Of a DNA stretch of 12,800 bases, positions 6,401-12,800 are shown in pieces. Position numbers and translations under genes: made by a program. Below the pieces are notes generated by a model. That model was not told where the DNA came from, searched no databases, and saw only the letters and a list, made by a program, of their open reading frames with translations. The stretch lies in NCBI GenBank assembly GCA_034435675.1, contig DAOTWP010000226.1, positions 1 through 12,800 on the forward strand. Direction: 5' to 3'. Origin of the DNA: DAOTWP01 sp034435675 (GTDB lineage Bacteria; Chloroflexota; Anaerolineae; Aggregatilineales; Phototrophicaceae). Every line of letters starts with the position of its first letter. Positions within the stretch are counted from its first letter, which is position 1.

Positions 6401-6421
6401 TTAGTTCACTCAGTGAACAAA
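6401..6421. promoter_or_regulatory. Strong operator-like palindrome upstream of the ROK remnant
   Basis: GTTCACT (6404-6410), C, AGTGAAC (6412-6418) is a perfect 15-base palindrome. The symmetry goes on for two more bases on each side (TT at 6401-6402, AA at 6420-6421) after one mismatch. It has the size and form of a dimeric-repressor operator. A TTGACA sits upstream at 6363-6368 and TTAAAT at 6390-6395, but 21 bases apart, longer than ideal. It lies directly before the ROK-type repressor fragment, as an autoregulatory site would. Confidence 0.55.
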
Positions 6422-6580
6422 GTGATTGTGACCACGCTGGTTCGCGGAAATCGAGACTTAAGCGATGAAGCGCAACCTGCTGCTGAACATCATCCGCAGG
6501 GAGCGCAGCGTCACCCGTAAACAGCGCAACGATCTTTCCGGGTTAAGCGTGGGGGCGGTTTCACAGATCATCACCACCAA
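6422..6580 (+). pseudogene. 5' remnant of a ROK-family repressor gene (helix-turn-helix only)
   Basis: From ATG 6465 the reading frame gives MKRNLLLNIIRRERSVTR, then KQRNDLSGLSVGAVSQIIT, a close likeness of the winged helix-turn-helix of NagC/XylR-like ROK repressors. In the frame one base different, positions 6422-6460 give VIVTTLVRGNRDL, which is how such proteins normally begin (RGNRDL shortly before the N-R-x-L-L-L-N helix). The two pieces are split by a small indel near 6461-6464, with a TAA in the second frame just before its ATG. Homology stops near 6575, where the sequence becomes the complement of the kinase gene's 3' end. The wing, sugar-binding and kinase-like domains are absent. 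I infer a truncated, frameshifted gene. An intact but unusual micro-protein of 66 codons (6465-6665) is less likely. Confidence 0.6.
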
Positions 6581-9500
6581 ACTCCGCCAGCAGTTCCTGC
6601 ACGACGGTATCCAGATCGAGAGATTTGCCGCGTTCGAGAGCGGCTTGCAGTTCGTCGGGCGATAGCGCCGCTTCCAGCATCGGCATGACTTCATCCAGCG
6701 TTTTACGCACCTTACTATCTTTAGCAGGGTGATGTTCCGCCAAAGCGATATAACGCGCGGCGCGTTCGTTCTGCCCATCGTGCGCGATAATACTTGCCAA
6801 ATCAACTACACTGTATAGGGCTAACAAGGTTGCTTGGATATTGTCAGCATTCCGTAATGCTTGCACAAACCAACGGCGGGCTTCTTCATTATGTTTCTGT
6901 TTGAAAGCAACGCTACCCAGACCGATGTAATTATGAATAATGAGTGTCTGAAACTTTAATTTTTGGCTAATCGCCAGACTTTGTTGGTAGAGGTCGATAG
7001 CACGCGTATAACCGCCCTTGTTAACAGCATTGTTACCTAGGTTGTGAAGACTAATAACAATATCTTTTGGATTGCCCAGTTGTTGGCGAATCATCAGACT
7101 TTGTTGCATGAGGTCGGTAGCACGGGCATAATCCCCTTGATGATCAGCAATAACCCCGAGGTTATTAAGACTGTCAGCAATACCTTGTTGCATGCCCAAT
7201 TGCTGGCGAAGTGCCAGACTTTGTTGGTAGAAGTCCGTGGCACGGGCATAATCCCCTTGACTCCACGCAAGCCCCCCGAGGTTATTGAGACTGCTTACCA
7301 TGCCGCGTTGATCACCCAACTGTTGTTTAATCACCAGACTTTGTTGAGTGAGGTCGATGGCACGGGCATAATCGCCCTGCTCCCAAGCAATCACCCCAAG
7401 GTTGTTGAAACTACTTGCGATGCCGTGTTGGTCGTCTAATTGTTGATTAAGTACTAAGCATTGCTGATGGTAGTCGGTGGCGCGGTCATACTCCTCTTGA
7501 CAAGTAGCAATAACCCCGAGGTGGTTGAGACTGGTTGCCAGGCCTTTCTTGTCAGCAAGCCTACTAGCCAGTTGTCGGGCTTGTTCAGCATAACCTTGAC
7601 CTTGATTATATTTGTCCTGCCGTCTCATACTATCCGCCAAACAATTCCAGAGTGCCACACAACGTCCATCATCTTCTGGTAAGCGGCCCAAGAGATGTTG
7701 CAAGAGCGTGTCGGCGGTGGTGTATGCACCTGTAGTGTCAATCATATTCTTGACAACGGGCAAGGCGTAGTGAACCATTTTGTCCAAATCGCCAACTTGT
7801 TGCCAGTGATTCAGTAATGCTTCATTGTAACCTACATCATCAGGGTACACGGCCTCTATCTTTTCGGCTGCGGTGCGGTGTATAGACGGTAAGGTCTTAT
7901 CGGGTATATCAGCAATGATAGCTTCACGCAATTTATCGTGGGCAAAGTGCCATGTGTTATCCTGAATGCTAACCACACCATATTCTGCCGCGTTGTTCAG
8001 CCATGCGTTTACACTTATTTCATCTTGAGCATATGCCAATAGTGTTACATCAATCTCGCGCCCGATGACTGCGGCGAGAGTTTGTATCTCAATGTACTGC
8101 GTATCGACTTTGCTCAGGCGGCGGCGTGTGATGGCTTGCATCCTGTCTGTGAATACGCCTTCGGGTAAGTCACCTTGTCCGATGCGCTGTAAATCACCGC
8201 TTGCTTCGGCTAACGCTCGTACTGTTTCTACCAAAAAGAATAAGTTACCTTCGCTTTGACTACGCAATAACTGAACGACCTCCTCATTCTCTCCGACATC
8301 GCCCAACATCGCACGACTGAGTTGACTCACCGCATCAGCATCAAGACGCTCTAGTTTGATGTGTGTCATCCCTGCCAGTTTTTGGGGCAAATCAGGGGCT
8401 TCGTCATCGCGATAGTTAGCGACGATCATCAATTTGGGCAATTGCTCGGTCACTCTGAGCATTTGTTGAAGTACCGTCAGACTCTCGTCCGTCCATTGCA
8501 AATCTTCCAGCAGCAGGACAACAGGTTGTGGCAAATCACGGAATAAGTCAACGATGGTGAGTACTATGCGGTCTTGATGGGCTTTGCCTGTGAGTTCAGG
8601 CGCGTTGGCAATGTCGCGCTGTAGCAAGGCATCTATATCAGGCACAATATCTTTCAAAATCCCTGCCTGTAAATCGGTGACTTCGACCATCAGCAACATG
8701 CGCCGCACGATGTTTCGCCATAATTGGAAGGGCAAGCCGCCCCCTTCAACCGCCTGCCCACGCAACACGACTGCTCCTTTGACCAGCCCCTGAATACGTA
8801 ACTCGTCCAGCAAACGAGACTTACCTACACCTGACTCGCCACCAACGAGGAAGAACGCATTCTGTGTACTGATTGTCACCAGTGCATCCGTGAGTTGCTT
8901 AAGCTCTGAATCACGCCCTACAAACTCGCTTGCCTGCAAAAAACTCTCGCGGATGTGTGGTGCTTCGGCTGGCATCTCAATCCCAACCGCATCGTAAAAT
9001 TCCACCATCGCATCATAGGTAGTGGGGAAACGATTAGCGGGGTCTTTTTCGAGCATCGTTTGCAACCAGGGGACAAAATTATCCGGTATGGCAGAAAAAT
9101 CCGGGGTGTGTGTCATGATCTTCATGATGATTTGACCAACATGATCCGCCGCATAGGGATGCTGACCAACCATGATTTCATACACCATCACGCCGATTGC
9201 AAAAAGATCGGAAGCAACGGAGGCTTTTGTACCCTGAAACAATTCGGGAGCCATATAAGCAATTGTGCCTGAAATCGTATCGGACTGTGTGGATTGTGCT
9301 TTATCCTGCTTCGCCAGTCCAAAGTCCATCACTTTGACCTGTTCATCTCTGGTGACAAAGACGTTGTCAGGTTTCAAGTCACGGTGTAAAACACCGCGTC
9401 GATGCAGGTAATGGAGTGCCTGCAACATCTGCCCCATTAGGACGATGCGTCGGCTTCTCGCTAAGTTGATCCCGTAGGTTTTGCAATCTGTTCCACCTTC

Positions 9501-9809
9501 TATCAAATCCATCGTATAGAAGGGATGTCCTTTGTCATCGAAGCCAAAGTCTAAAACGCTAAGGATATGAGGGTGGCGCAAAGTAGCCAGAATACTGAAT
9601 TCCTGCGCGAGGCTCAAACGCAATTTGCCCGTGTCATCTGTTCCCGCTTTAGAGGCGAAATCCAGTTGTTTGTCGGGTATCAGCACCTGTTTAAGTGCAA
9701 CTTCAGATTTCTCAAGGCGATCATAGACTCGCCATACAGCACCCATGCCGCCCTGACCGAGTTTGCTGATGATTCGATAGCGATTGGTGATTTGTGTCTC
9801 CTGCTTCAT
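6561..9809 (-). CDS. Ser/Thr protein kinase with AAA-type ATPase and TPR domains (PknK-like layout)
   Basis: A 1082-residue soluble signalling protein. Kinase domain 11-272: glycine loop GQGGMG (18-23), Lys40 in VALK, helix-C Glu70, HRDLKPDN (142-149), DFG (162-164) and APE (187-189), so all catalytic residues are present. A second module opens with FVGRDSEL (296-303), the mark of AAA_16/MalT-like NTPases, with Walker A GESGVGKS (324-331) and Walker B LLLEDLQW (432-439). A helical region follows, then tetratricopeptide repeats at about 760-1000. There is no membrane segment or DNA-binding domain. The ATG at 9809 is preferred because GGAG precedes it by six bases; ATGs at 9830 and 9821 lack a ribosome site. 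The architecture resembles mycobacterial PknK and many Chloroflexota kinases. Substrate unknown. GC is near 50% in sampled stretches against 60% or more in neighbours. Confidence 0.93.
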   Translation of the reverse strand: MKQETQITNRYRIISKLGQGGMGAVWRVYDRLEKSEVALKQVLIPDKQLDFASKAGTDDTGKLRLSLAQEFSILATLRHPHILSVLDFGFDDKGHPFYTMDLIEGGTDCKTYGINLARSRRIVLMGQMLQALHYLHRRGVLHRDLKPDNVFVTRDEQVKVMDFGLAKQDKAQSTQSDTISGTIAYMAPELFQGTKASVASDLFAIGVMVYEIMVGQHPYAADHVGQIIMKIMTHTPDFSAIPDNFVPWLQTMLEKDPANRFPTTYDAMVEFYDAVGIEMPAEAPHIRESFLQASEFVGRDSELKQLTDALVTISTQNAFFLVGGESGVGKSRLLDELRIQGLVKGAVVLRGQAVEGGGLPFQLWRNIVRRMLLMVEVTDLQAGILKDIVPDIDALLQRDIANAPELTGKAHQDRIVLTIVDLFRDLPQPVVLLLEDLQWTDESLTVLQQMLRVTEQLPKLMIVANYRDDEAPDLPQKLAGMTHIKLERLDADAVSQLSRAMLGDVGENEEVVQLLRSQSEGNLFFLVETVRALAEASGDLQRIGQGDLPEGVFTDRMQAITRRRLSKVDTQYIEIQTLAAVIGREIDVTLLAYAQDEISVNAWLNNAAEYGVVSIQDNTWHFAHDKLREAIIADIPDKTLPSIHRTAAEKIEAVYPDDVGYNEALLNHWQQVGDLDKMVHYALPVVKNMIDTTGAYTTADTLLQHLLGRLPEDDGRCVALWNCLADSMRRQDKYNQGQGYAEQARQLASRLADKKGLATSLNHLGVIATCQEEYDRATDYHQQCLVLNQQLDDQHGIASSFNNLGVIAWEQGDYARAIDLTQQSLVIKQQLGDQRGMVSSLNNLGGLAWSQGDYARATDFYQQSLALRQQLGMQQGIADSLNNLGVIADHQGDYARATDLMQQSLMIRQQLGNPKDIVISLHNLGNNAVNKGGYTRAIDLYQQSLAISQKLKFQTLIIHNYIGLGSVAFKQKHNEEARRWFVQALRNADNIQATLLALYSVVDLASIIAHDGQNERAARYIALAEHHPAKDSKVRKTLDEVMPMLEAALSPDELQAALERGKSLDLDTVVQELLAEFGGDDL
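6933..7532 (-). repeat. Five 120-bp tandem repeats encoding kinesin-light-chain-type TPRs
   Basis: The segment encodes five consecutive 40-residue units of the form SLNNLGVIA-x-x-QGDYARA-x-DL-x-QQSL-x-x-x-QQLG. The marker gttattgaga or a close variant recurs at 7041, 7161, 7281, 7401 and 7521, exactly 120 bases apart. Units two to four are the most alike in DNA, sharing runs such as cacgggcataatccccttga. A degenerate sixth unit follows (NYIGLGSVAFKQ). This is an intragenic coding repeat, probably variable in number between strains. Confidence 0.9.
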
Positions 9810-9851
9810 GCGATGCTCCATCACTTGCATAGCAAACCAACGAATGACCGG

Positions 9852-10439
9852 TCACGCTGCTGATGCAGCTTTTTCTTTCGGCAACGTATCCGACCACCCA
9901 CGCGCCTTGAAGCCGAGAATGACCTGCACCGTACCCGCAATAAGCAGGTAGAAGGATGTAATCAGCACCAGCACCTCGATACCTGTGATGGGGCGGCGCA
10001 GCAGAATCAATCCGAACAAAAATGCGAATAGACCGTTCAAGGCGAGCAACCACTCGTTGTCGATGTCTCGACGAAGCCGCCAGGCGGCAAACATTTCAAC
10101 AACACCACCGGCGATAGACCGGAATGCGACAATATAGATCATGACAATGTAAGTCATCACGCCAAACCATAGGGGATTGGCAAGCGCAGCCAGACCGGCA
10201 ATGACGCTGATCACGCCGAACACTAGCAGCAGAAACCACTGTCCTTCACGTGTCATCAGCGAGCCAACAATGGTGGCGATACCTTCGATAAGCGCATAGA
10301 TACCAAACAGGATGACAAAACTGAATAGGCCTGTTGCCAGCGTGAGTCCTGGTGCGAAGAGAAGCAGTAATGCGAACAGGATTGCGGTGATGCCGCGCAG
10401 GAGCAGCGTCCACCATGTTTGTTTGAGTGTGTTTGCCAT
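9852..10439 (-). CDS. HdeD-family (DUF308) membrane protein
   Basis: A 195-residue integral membrane protein with six predicted segments (about 11-29, 32-60, 68-88, 91-118, 130-148, 153-176) arranged as three copies of the DUF308 unit: RGITAILFALLLLFAP (15-30), GVISVIAGLAALANP (75-89) and GLFAFLFGLILLRRP (136-150). Each copy is followed by a second helix. The enterobacterial namesake HdeD is linked to acid resistance at high cell density, but the biochemical role of the family is unknown. The ATG at 10439 has AGGA about seven bases upstream; a 32-residue upstream extension has no membrane or signal character and is rejected. The C-terminal tail is charged (KARGWSDTLPKEKAASAA) and probably cytoplasmic. 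It lies 42 bases ahead of the kinase start in the same direction. Confidence 0.88.
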   Translation of the reverse strand: MANTLKQTWWTLLLRGITAILFALLLLFAPGLTLATGLFSFVILFGIYALIEGIATIVGSLMTREGQWFLLLVFGVISVIAGLAALANPLWFGVMTYIVMIYIVAFRSIAGGVVEMFAAWRLRRDIDNEWLLALNGLFAFLFGLILLRRPITGIEVLVLITSFYLLIAGTVQVILGFKARGWSDTLPKEKAASAA

Positions 10440-10490
10440 TTCGATTCCTTTCCGGGTATAGAGGCTGTTGGCTGTTATACGAGTCTGTTT

Positions 10491-10522
10491 TTGGGGCAAG
10501 AAAACGCTTGCTCTTGCCCCAA
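10491..10522 (-). other. Stable stem-loop between the DUF1269 and HdeD genes
   Basis: TTGGGGCAAG (10491-10500) pairs perfectly with CTTGCCCCAA (10513-10522), a 10-bp stem with a 12-base loop. On the minus strand, the direction of both genes, the stem is followed by As rather than Ts, so it is not a standard intrinsic terminator. The loop carries a second CTTGC (10507-10511) that could pair with the GCAAG arm instead, giving two alternative folds. It may serve as an mRNA-processing or stability element, or reduce read-through. Confidence 0.5.
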
Positions 10523-10570
10523 CCGAACGGTTCATACCAGATTCTGCGGTAATCCGCGTCGATCTACGCG

Positions 10571-11101
10571 CTATACGTCGCCTGACTGGGCTTCAATGGC
10601 TTCAGCAATCGGCTTGTGTTCCAGTGCTTTTGCCAGTTGCTCCTCCGCTTCTTTGGAAAGCGATGTGTGGTACAGGGTGCCGCCATGCTCGCGCAGGGCA
10701 TCGGCCACCTTGTCGACGGTGATGTTCTCAGTCAGCAAGAACAATGCGGAATCGCCCGGCTTCATGTCATCGCCCACGTTCTTGATGAAGGTATTGTCGA
10801 TACCCACATCCAGTTTGCGCCCGAACAGCGCGCTCAGCCCCATGCCCAACAGCGCCATGAAGATGGGGCCGCCAAAGATCAAGCCAATCAACAATCCCCA
10901 GAACCCACCACTGGCGACGTTGCTGCCCTTAACGGCGGCCTCTAATGTTTGCTGAACCTTGACCTTGCCATTGGCGTTTTTGACGATGACCGCCGCATCC
11001 TGCACCTCAATCAGGTGCTGCTTGCTGAGTTCAGCAACGGATTGCAGCACTGTGGCTGCCTTATCTTTGTCGTTGTACGTGAATACGATCAGACTGCTCA
11101 T
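10571..11101 (-). CDS. DUF1269 family protein
   Basis: A 176-residue protein of the DUF1269 family, whose function is not established. Seen: a short alpha/beta N-terminal domain (MSSLIVFTYNDKDKAATVL...), a glycine-rich hydrophobic stretch at about 65-94 (GGFWGLLIGLIFGG..., then ALLGMGLSALFG) that could form a membrane hairpin, and the family block VGIDNTFIKNVGDDMKPGDSALF (99-121). The C-terminal part is a charged amphipathic helix region (EAEEQLAKALEHKPIAEAIE). The start has AAGGAG ten bases upstream. The gene is followed by the HdeD gene after 131 bases that contain a stem-loop. Both families often occur with stress genes, so a shared stress role is plausible but not shown. The family call itself is strong. 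Confidence 0.87.
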   Translation of the reverse strand: MSSLIVFTYNDKDKAATVLQSVAELSKQHLIEVQDAAVIVKNANGKVKVQQTLEAAVKGSNVASGGFWGLLIGLIFGGPIFMALLGMGLSALFGRKLDVGIDNTFIKNVGDDMKPGDSALFLLTENITVDKVADALREHGGTLYHTSLSKEAEEQLAKALEHKPIAEAIEAQSGDV

Positions 11102-11233
11102 TTGTATTGCTCCTTGACCTTGTCATTGATCGTTCAGATTGATGAGGGGCACAGCAAACACTTGCTGGCTGCTCCCTTTTTGTTGCTTTAAGGTGCTTCG
11201 CGATCAGCCCACAACAGCCTGTTCCCGGAACCG
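11102..11233 (-). other. Intergenic region upstream of the DUF1269 gene
   Basis: Between the propeller gene stop and the DUF1269 start lie 132 bases. They hold two small hairpins, AGCAA-ACAC-TTGCT at 11153-11166 and GTTCC-C-GGAAC at 11221-11231, the latter two bases past the stop of the propeller gene. I could not find a convincing promoter or terminator, although a promoter for the DUF1269 gene is expected here. Confidence 0.35.
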
Positions 11234-12800
11234 TTATTCCACTTCAGTGAAGCTGGTGCGCAGAATTTCAAACGCATGCGGGATATCACCAGACCGGAGC
11301 GCAAGGAAATTAGCGTGTACCACATAGGGTTCGCCGTTGCGCAGCGTGACGGCGGTTGGGAAGCTGCGTGTGAGCGCCGGCGCGGTCGCCACCACGGTGG
11401 CTGTTGCCCAATCGTCCTCGCTGACCACCAGAACGACGCTGTTTTCGCGTGATATGGGTGGTAACTGCCGCACAGCGACAACTTGCAGATCTTCATTCAC
11501 GACCATGCCGTCAATGGCGAGCGGTTCACTGAGTTCGACCAAGCTGATGTTTGCCGGGTCTTCCAGCGGCACTTTGTACAGTGCATCTTCAGCATTCATT
11601 GCGACCAGCAGGTAGCCATTGGGGTGATAGTCAATTCCATTGAAACCAGCCAGGTCAGGCGCTTCCAGGAACACTTCCGCGTTGCCGTTCATATCCACCT
11701 TGTAGATCACAGGGGACAGGGTATCGGTGACATAGGCATTCCCCTCGGCATCAACGGTCACGTCGTTGGCAAAGTGGCGACCGTCCGGGTAGAGACTTCC
11801 CAGATCGACAAAGTGAAGCTCTGCGCCAGTTGCCATATCATAGATGCCAAGCTGTGCAATACCGGGCAGTTCTTCGTTCATGTTTGCTTGGATATTTCCA
11901 ACGGCAACCAGCAGGCGATTGGTTGCGGTATCAATGTGAATGCCAACCGAGCTGGTCAGGTTGTCGCTCTCAATGAAGGGGCGTACCACACCATTGTCTT
12001 GAACGGAGAAGATGGTGCCAAAAGCAATTGAACCGACCAGGAACTGACCGTTCGCAGCATCCCACTCAATGCTTTCGGGGAACATGCCTGCATTTTGCGC
12101 GAGGAGTACATCACCCTGATCGATACTGACAAAAGCCGATCCCGCAGGTCCGTTACGATCAACGCGCATCGGGTCATCCAGGGCATTAATCACAGGTTCC
12201 AGGTCAGGTGGACCAGGCGCAGTGTAACGAACGCCTTCAAAGGGTTCCGGGCCGGGTCCACCGGGGTTGTAAAAGGCGCGATAGCCACCTTCAAGGGCAG
12301 GGATTTCGACAAACGTCACATTGCGGGCGGCTTCTTCATCACCCACGAGGATGATGTCGATGTAGTTATCGCGGTCTTCGCTGTAGCAATCATCATAGAA
12401 GATGCCCGCTTCTGGGTCTTCCGCAACGCCAGTGTCCGCGAGACCTACGACGCGCAGGGTGCCACCAGCGACTTCATAGTCAACGCCAACTTCTTCAAGC
12501 AGGACGGTTTCACCATTGGGACCGTTGGCATGAACGCGGAAGAAGTCTTCATAGTCGTCAGGTTGTACAGCGAGAAAACCATCCGGTGAGAACCCGCCCG
12601 TTGTCAACACGCGGATACGGAAGTCGCCTTCGCCATACACTGCAATCTCATCGTTGGGGAAAACACCCGTGATTTGCTCCAGTAAGGGTTCACCGCCTTC
12701 GCCAACTGGTTCAGGGTCTACGTAGTTGATCTTTGCGCCAACCAGCGACGGACCCATGTCGTAGGGCGTCGCGTCGGTTTCCCATGAAAAGCCGCGTGCG
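11234..12800 (-). CDS. Probable secreted protein with C-terminal SMP-30/gluconolactonase beta-propeller (partial, 5' end outside window)
   Basis: The reading frame is open to the window edge, so the true start and any signal peptide lie beyond it; 521 residues are visible. The first 190 or so (visible numbering) are an acidic, beta-rich region of unknown family (for example NDEIAVYGEGDFRIRVLTTG, FSPDGFLAVQPDDYEDFFRV) with a Gly-Pro linker near 178-200. The rest is a six-bladed propeller of the SMP-30/lactonase type. The four positions that bind metal or substrate in that family appear kept: Glu242 (FPESIEWD), Asn345 (ANDVTVD), Asn387 (FNGIDYHPNG) and Asp430 (AIDGMVV). Such proteins hydrolyse lactones or act as propeller scaffolds. 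Very high Asp/Glu content, few Cys and no membrane segment suggest an extracytoplasmic product. An ATG at 12757 is internal and not the true start. Confidence 0.8.
   Translation of the reverse strand, partial: ARGFSWETDATPYDMGPSLVGAKINYVDPEPVGEGGEPLLEQITGVFPNDEIAVYGEGDFRIRVLTTGGFSPDGFLAVQPDDYEDFFRVHANGPNGETVLLEEVGVDYEVAGGTLRVVGLADTGVAEDPEAGIFYDDCYSEDRDNYIDIILVGDEEAARNVTFVEIPALEGGYRAFYNPGGPGPEPFEGVRYTAPGPPDLEPVINALDDPMRVDRNGPAGSAFVSIDQGDVLLAQNAGMFPESIEWDAANGQFLVGSIAFGTIFSVQDNGVVRPFIESDNLTSSVGIHIDTATNRLLVAVGNIQANMNEELPGIAQLGIYDMATGAELHFVDLGSLYPDGRHFANDVTVDAEGNAYVTDTLSPVIYKVDMNGNAEVFLEAPDLAGFNGIDYHPNGYLLVAMNAEDALYKVPLEDPANISLVELSEPLAIDGMVVNEDLQVVAVRQLPPISRENSVVLVVSEDDWATATVVATAPALTRSFPTAVTLRNGEPYVVHANFLALRSGDIPHAFEILRTSFTEVE

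Noticed and set aside
6465..6665. Intact 66-codon regulator gene overlapping the kinase 3' end
   Set aside because: The regulator-like sequence stops near 6575; the remainder is simply the complement of kinase codons, and the normal N-terminal residues are in another frame, so a remnant is more likely.
6933..7532. Direct repeats considered as a CRISPR array
   Set aside because: The period is 120 bases with no unique spacers, and every unit codes for a TPR in the frame of the kinase gene.
7044..7682. Plus-strand open frames with repeated peptide units across the kinase gene
   Set aside because: They are the reverse complement of the TPR repeats; the repetition mirrors the minus-strand coding repeats and there is no independent coding evidence.
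10440..10535. 32-residue N-terminal extension of the HdeD-family protein
   Set aside because: ATG 10439 has a good ribosome site and starts right before the first membrane segment; the extension overlaps the stem-loop region and looks non-coding.
11221..11231. GTTCC-C-GGAAC hairpin as terminator of the propeller gene
   Set aside because: The stem is only five base pairs with a one-base loop and is not followed by a T run on the minus strand.

Overview
The window looks like chromosomal DNA from a GC-rich, free-living bacterium, most likely a member of the Chloroflexota (Anaerolineae-like). That assignment is inference from gene content: a LexA that is not of the proteobacterial type, a cytosolic Ser/Thr kinase fused to an AAA/NTPase module and TPRs, HdeD and DUF1269 stress proteins, an SMP-30-type secreted propeller, and a ROK repressor remnant whose helix-turn-helix resembles Chloroflexota ROK proteins. 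No rRNA, tRNA, CRISPR array or intact mobile element was seen.

Layout. (1) 1-2194, plus strand: a tightly packed operon with the 3' end of a left-handed beta-helix acyltransferase, a PlsC-type acyltransferase, an unrecognised 171-residue protein and a SAM-dependent methyltransferase. Two of the three junctions are ATGA overlaps. The set suggests lipid or envelope glycan modification. (2) 2195-3215, plus strand: lexA as a single transcription unit, with a good promoter, overlapping GAAC/GTTC-type inverted repeats as likely self-operator, and a textbook intrinsic terminator. (3) 5326-3227, minus strand: a two-gene serine-type operon, class V aminotransferase followed by phosphoglycerate dehydrogenase. 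(4) 5327-6343, plus strand: a divergent control region, a leader with a small coupled ORF, and a LysE-family exporter. (5) 6344-6580: a short region holding a palindromic operator-like site and the decayed 5' end of a ROK repressor gene, cut off where the kinase gene ends on the other strand. (6) 9809-6561, minus strand: the large kinase-AAA-TPR gene, visibly lower in GC than its neighbours and containing 120-bp tandem repeats. (7) 11101-9852, minus strand: DUF1269 and HdeD-family membrane proteins lying upstream of the kinase in the same direction. (8) 12800-11234, minus strand: the C-terminal 521 residues of a large, probably extracytoplasmic protein ending in an SMP-30/gluconolactonase beta-propeller.

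How the parts may work together. The aminotransferase and SerA together make a serine pathway, and the divergent LysE-type exporter may relieve amino-acid overflow. The DUF1269-HdeD-kinase run may be a stress-signalling unit, but nothing in the sequence proves co-function. The points most worth a second look are the Ala-Ser cleavage dipeptide in LexA where Ala-Gly is normal, the ROK repressor fragment with its intact-looking operator stranded at the kinase gene's 3' end, and the near-identical TPR repeats in the kinase.
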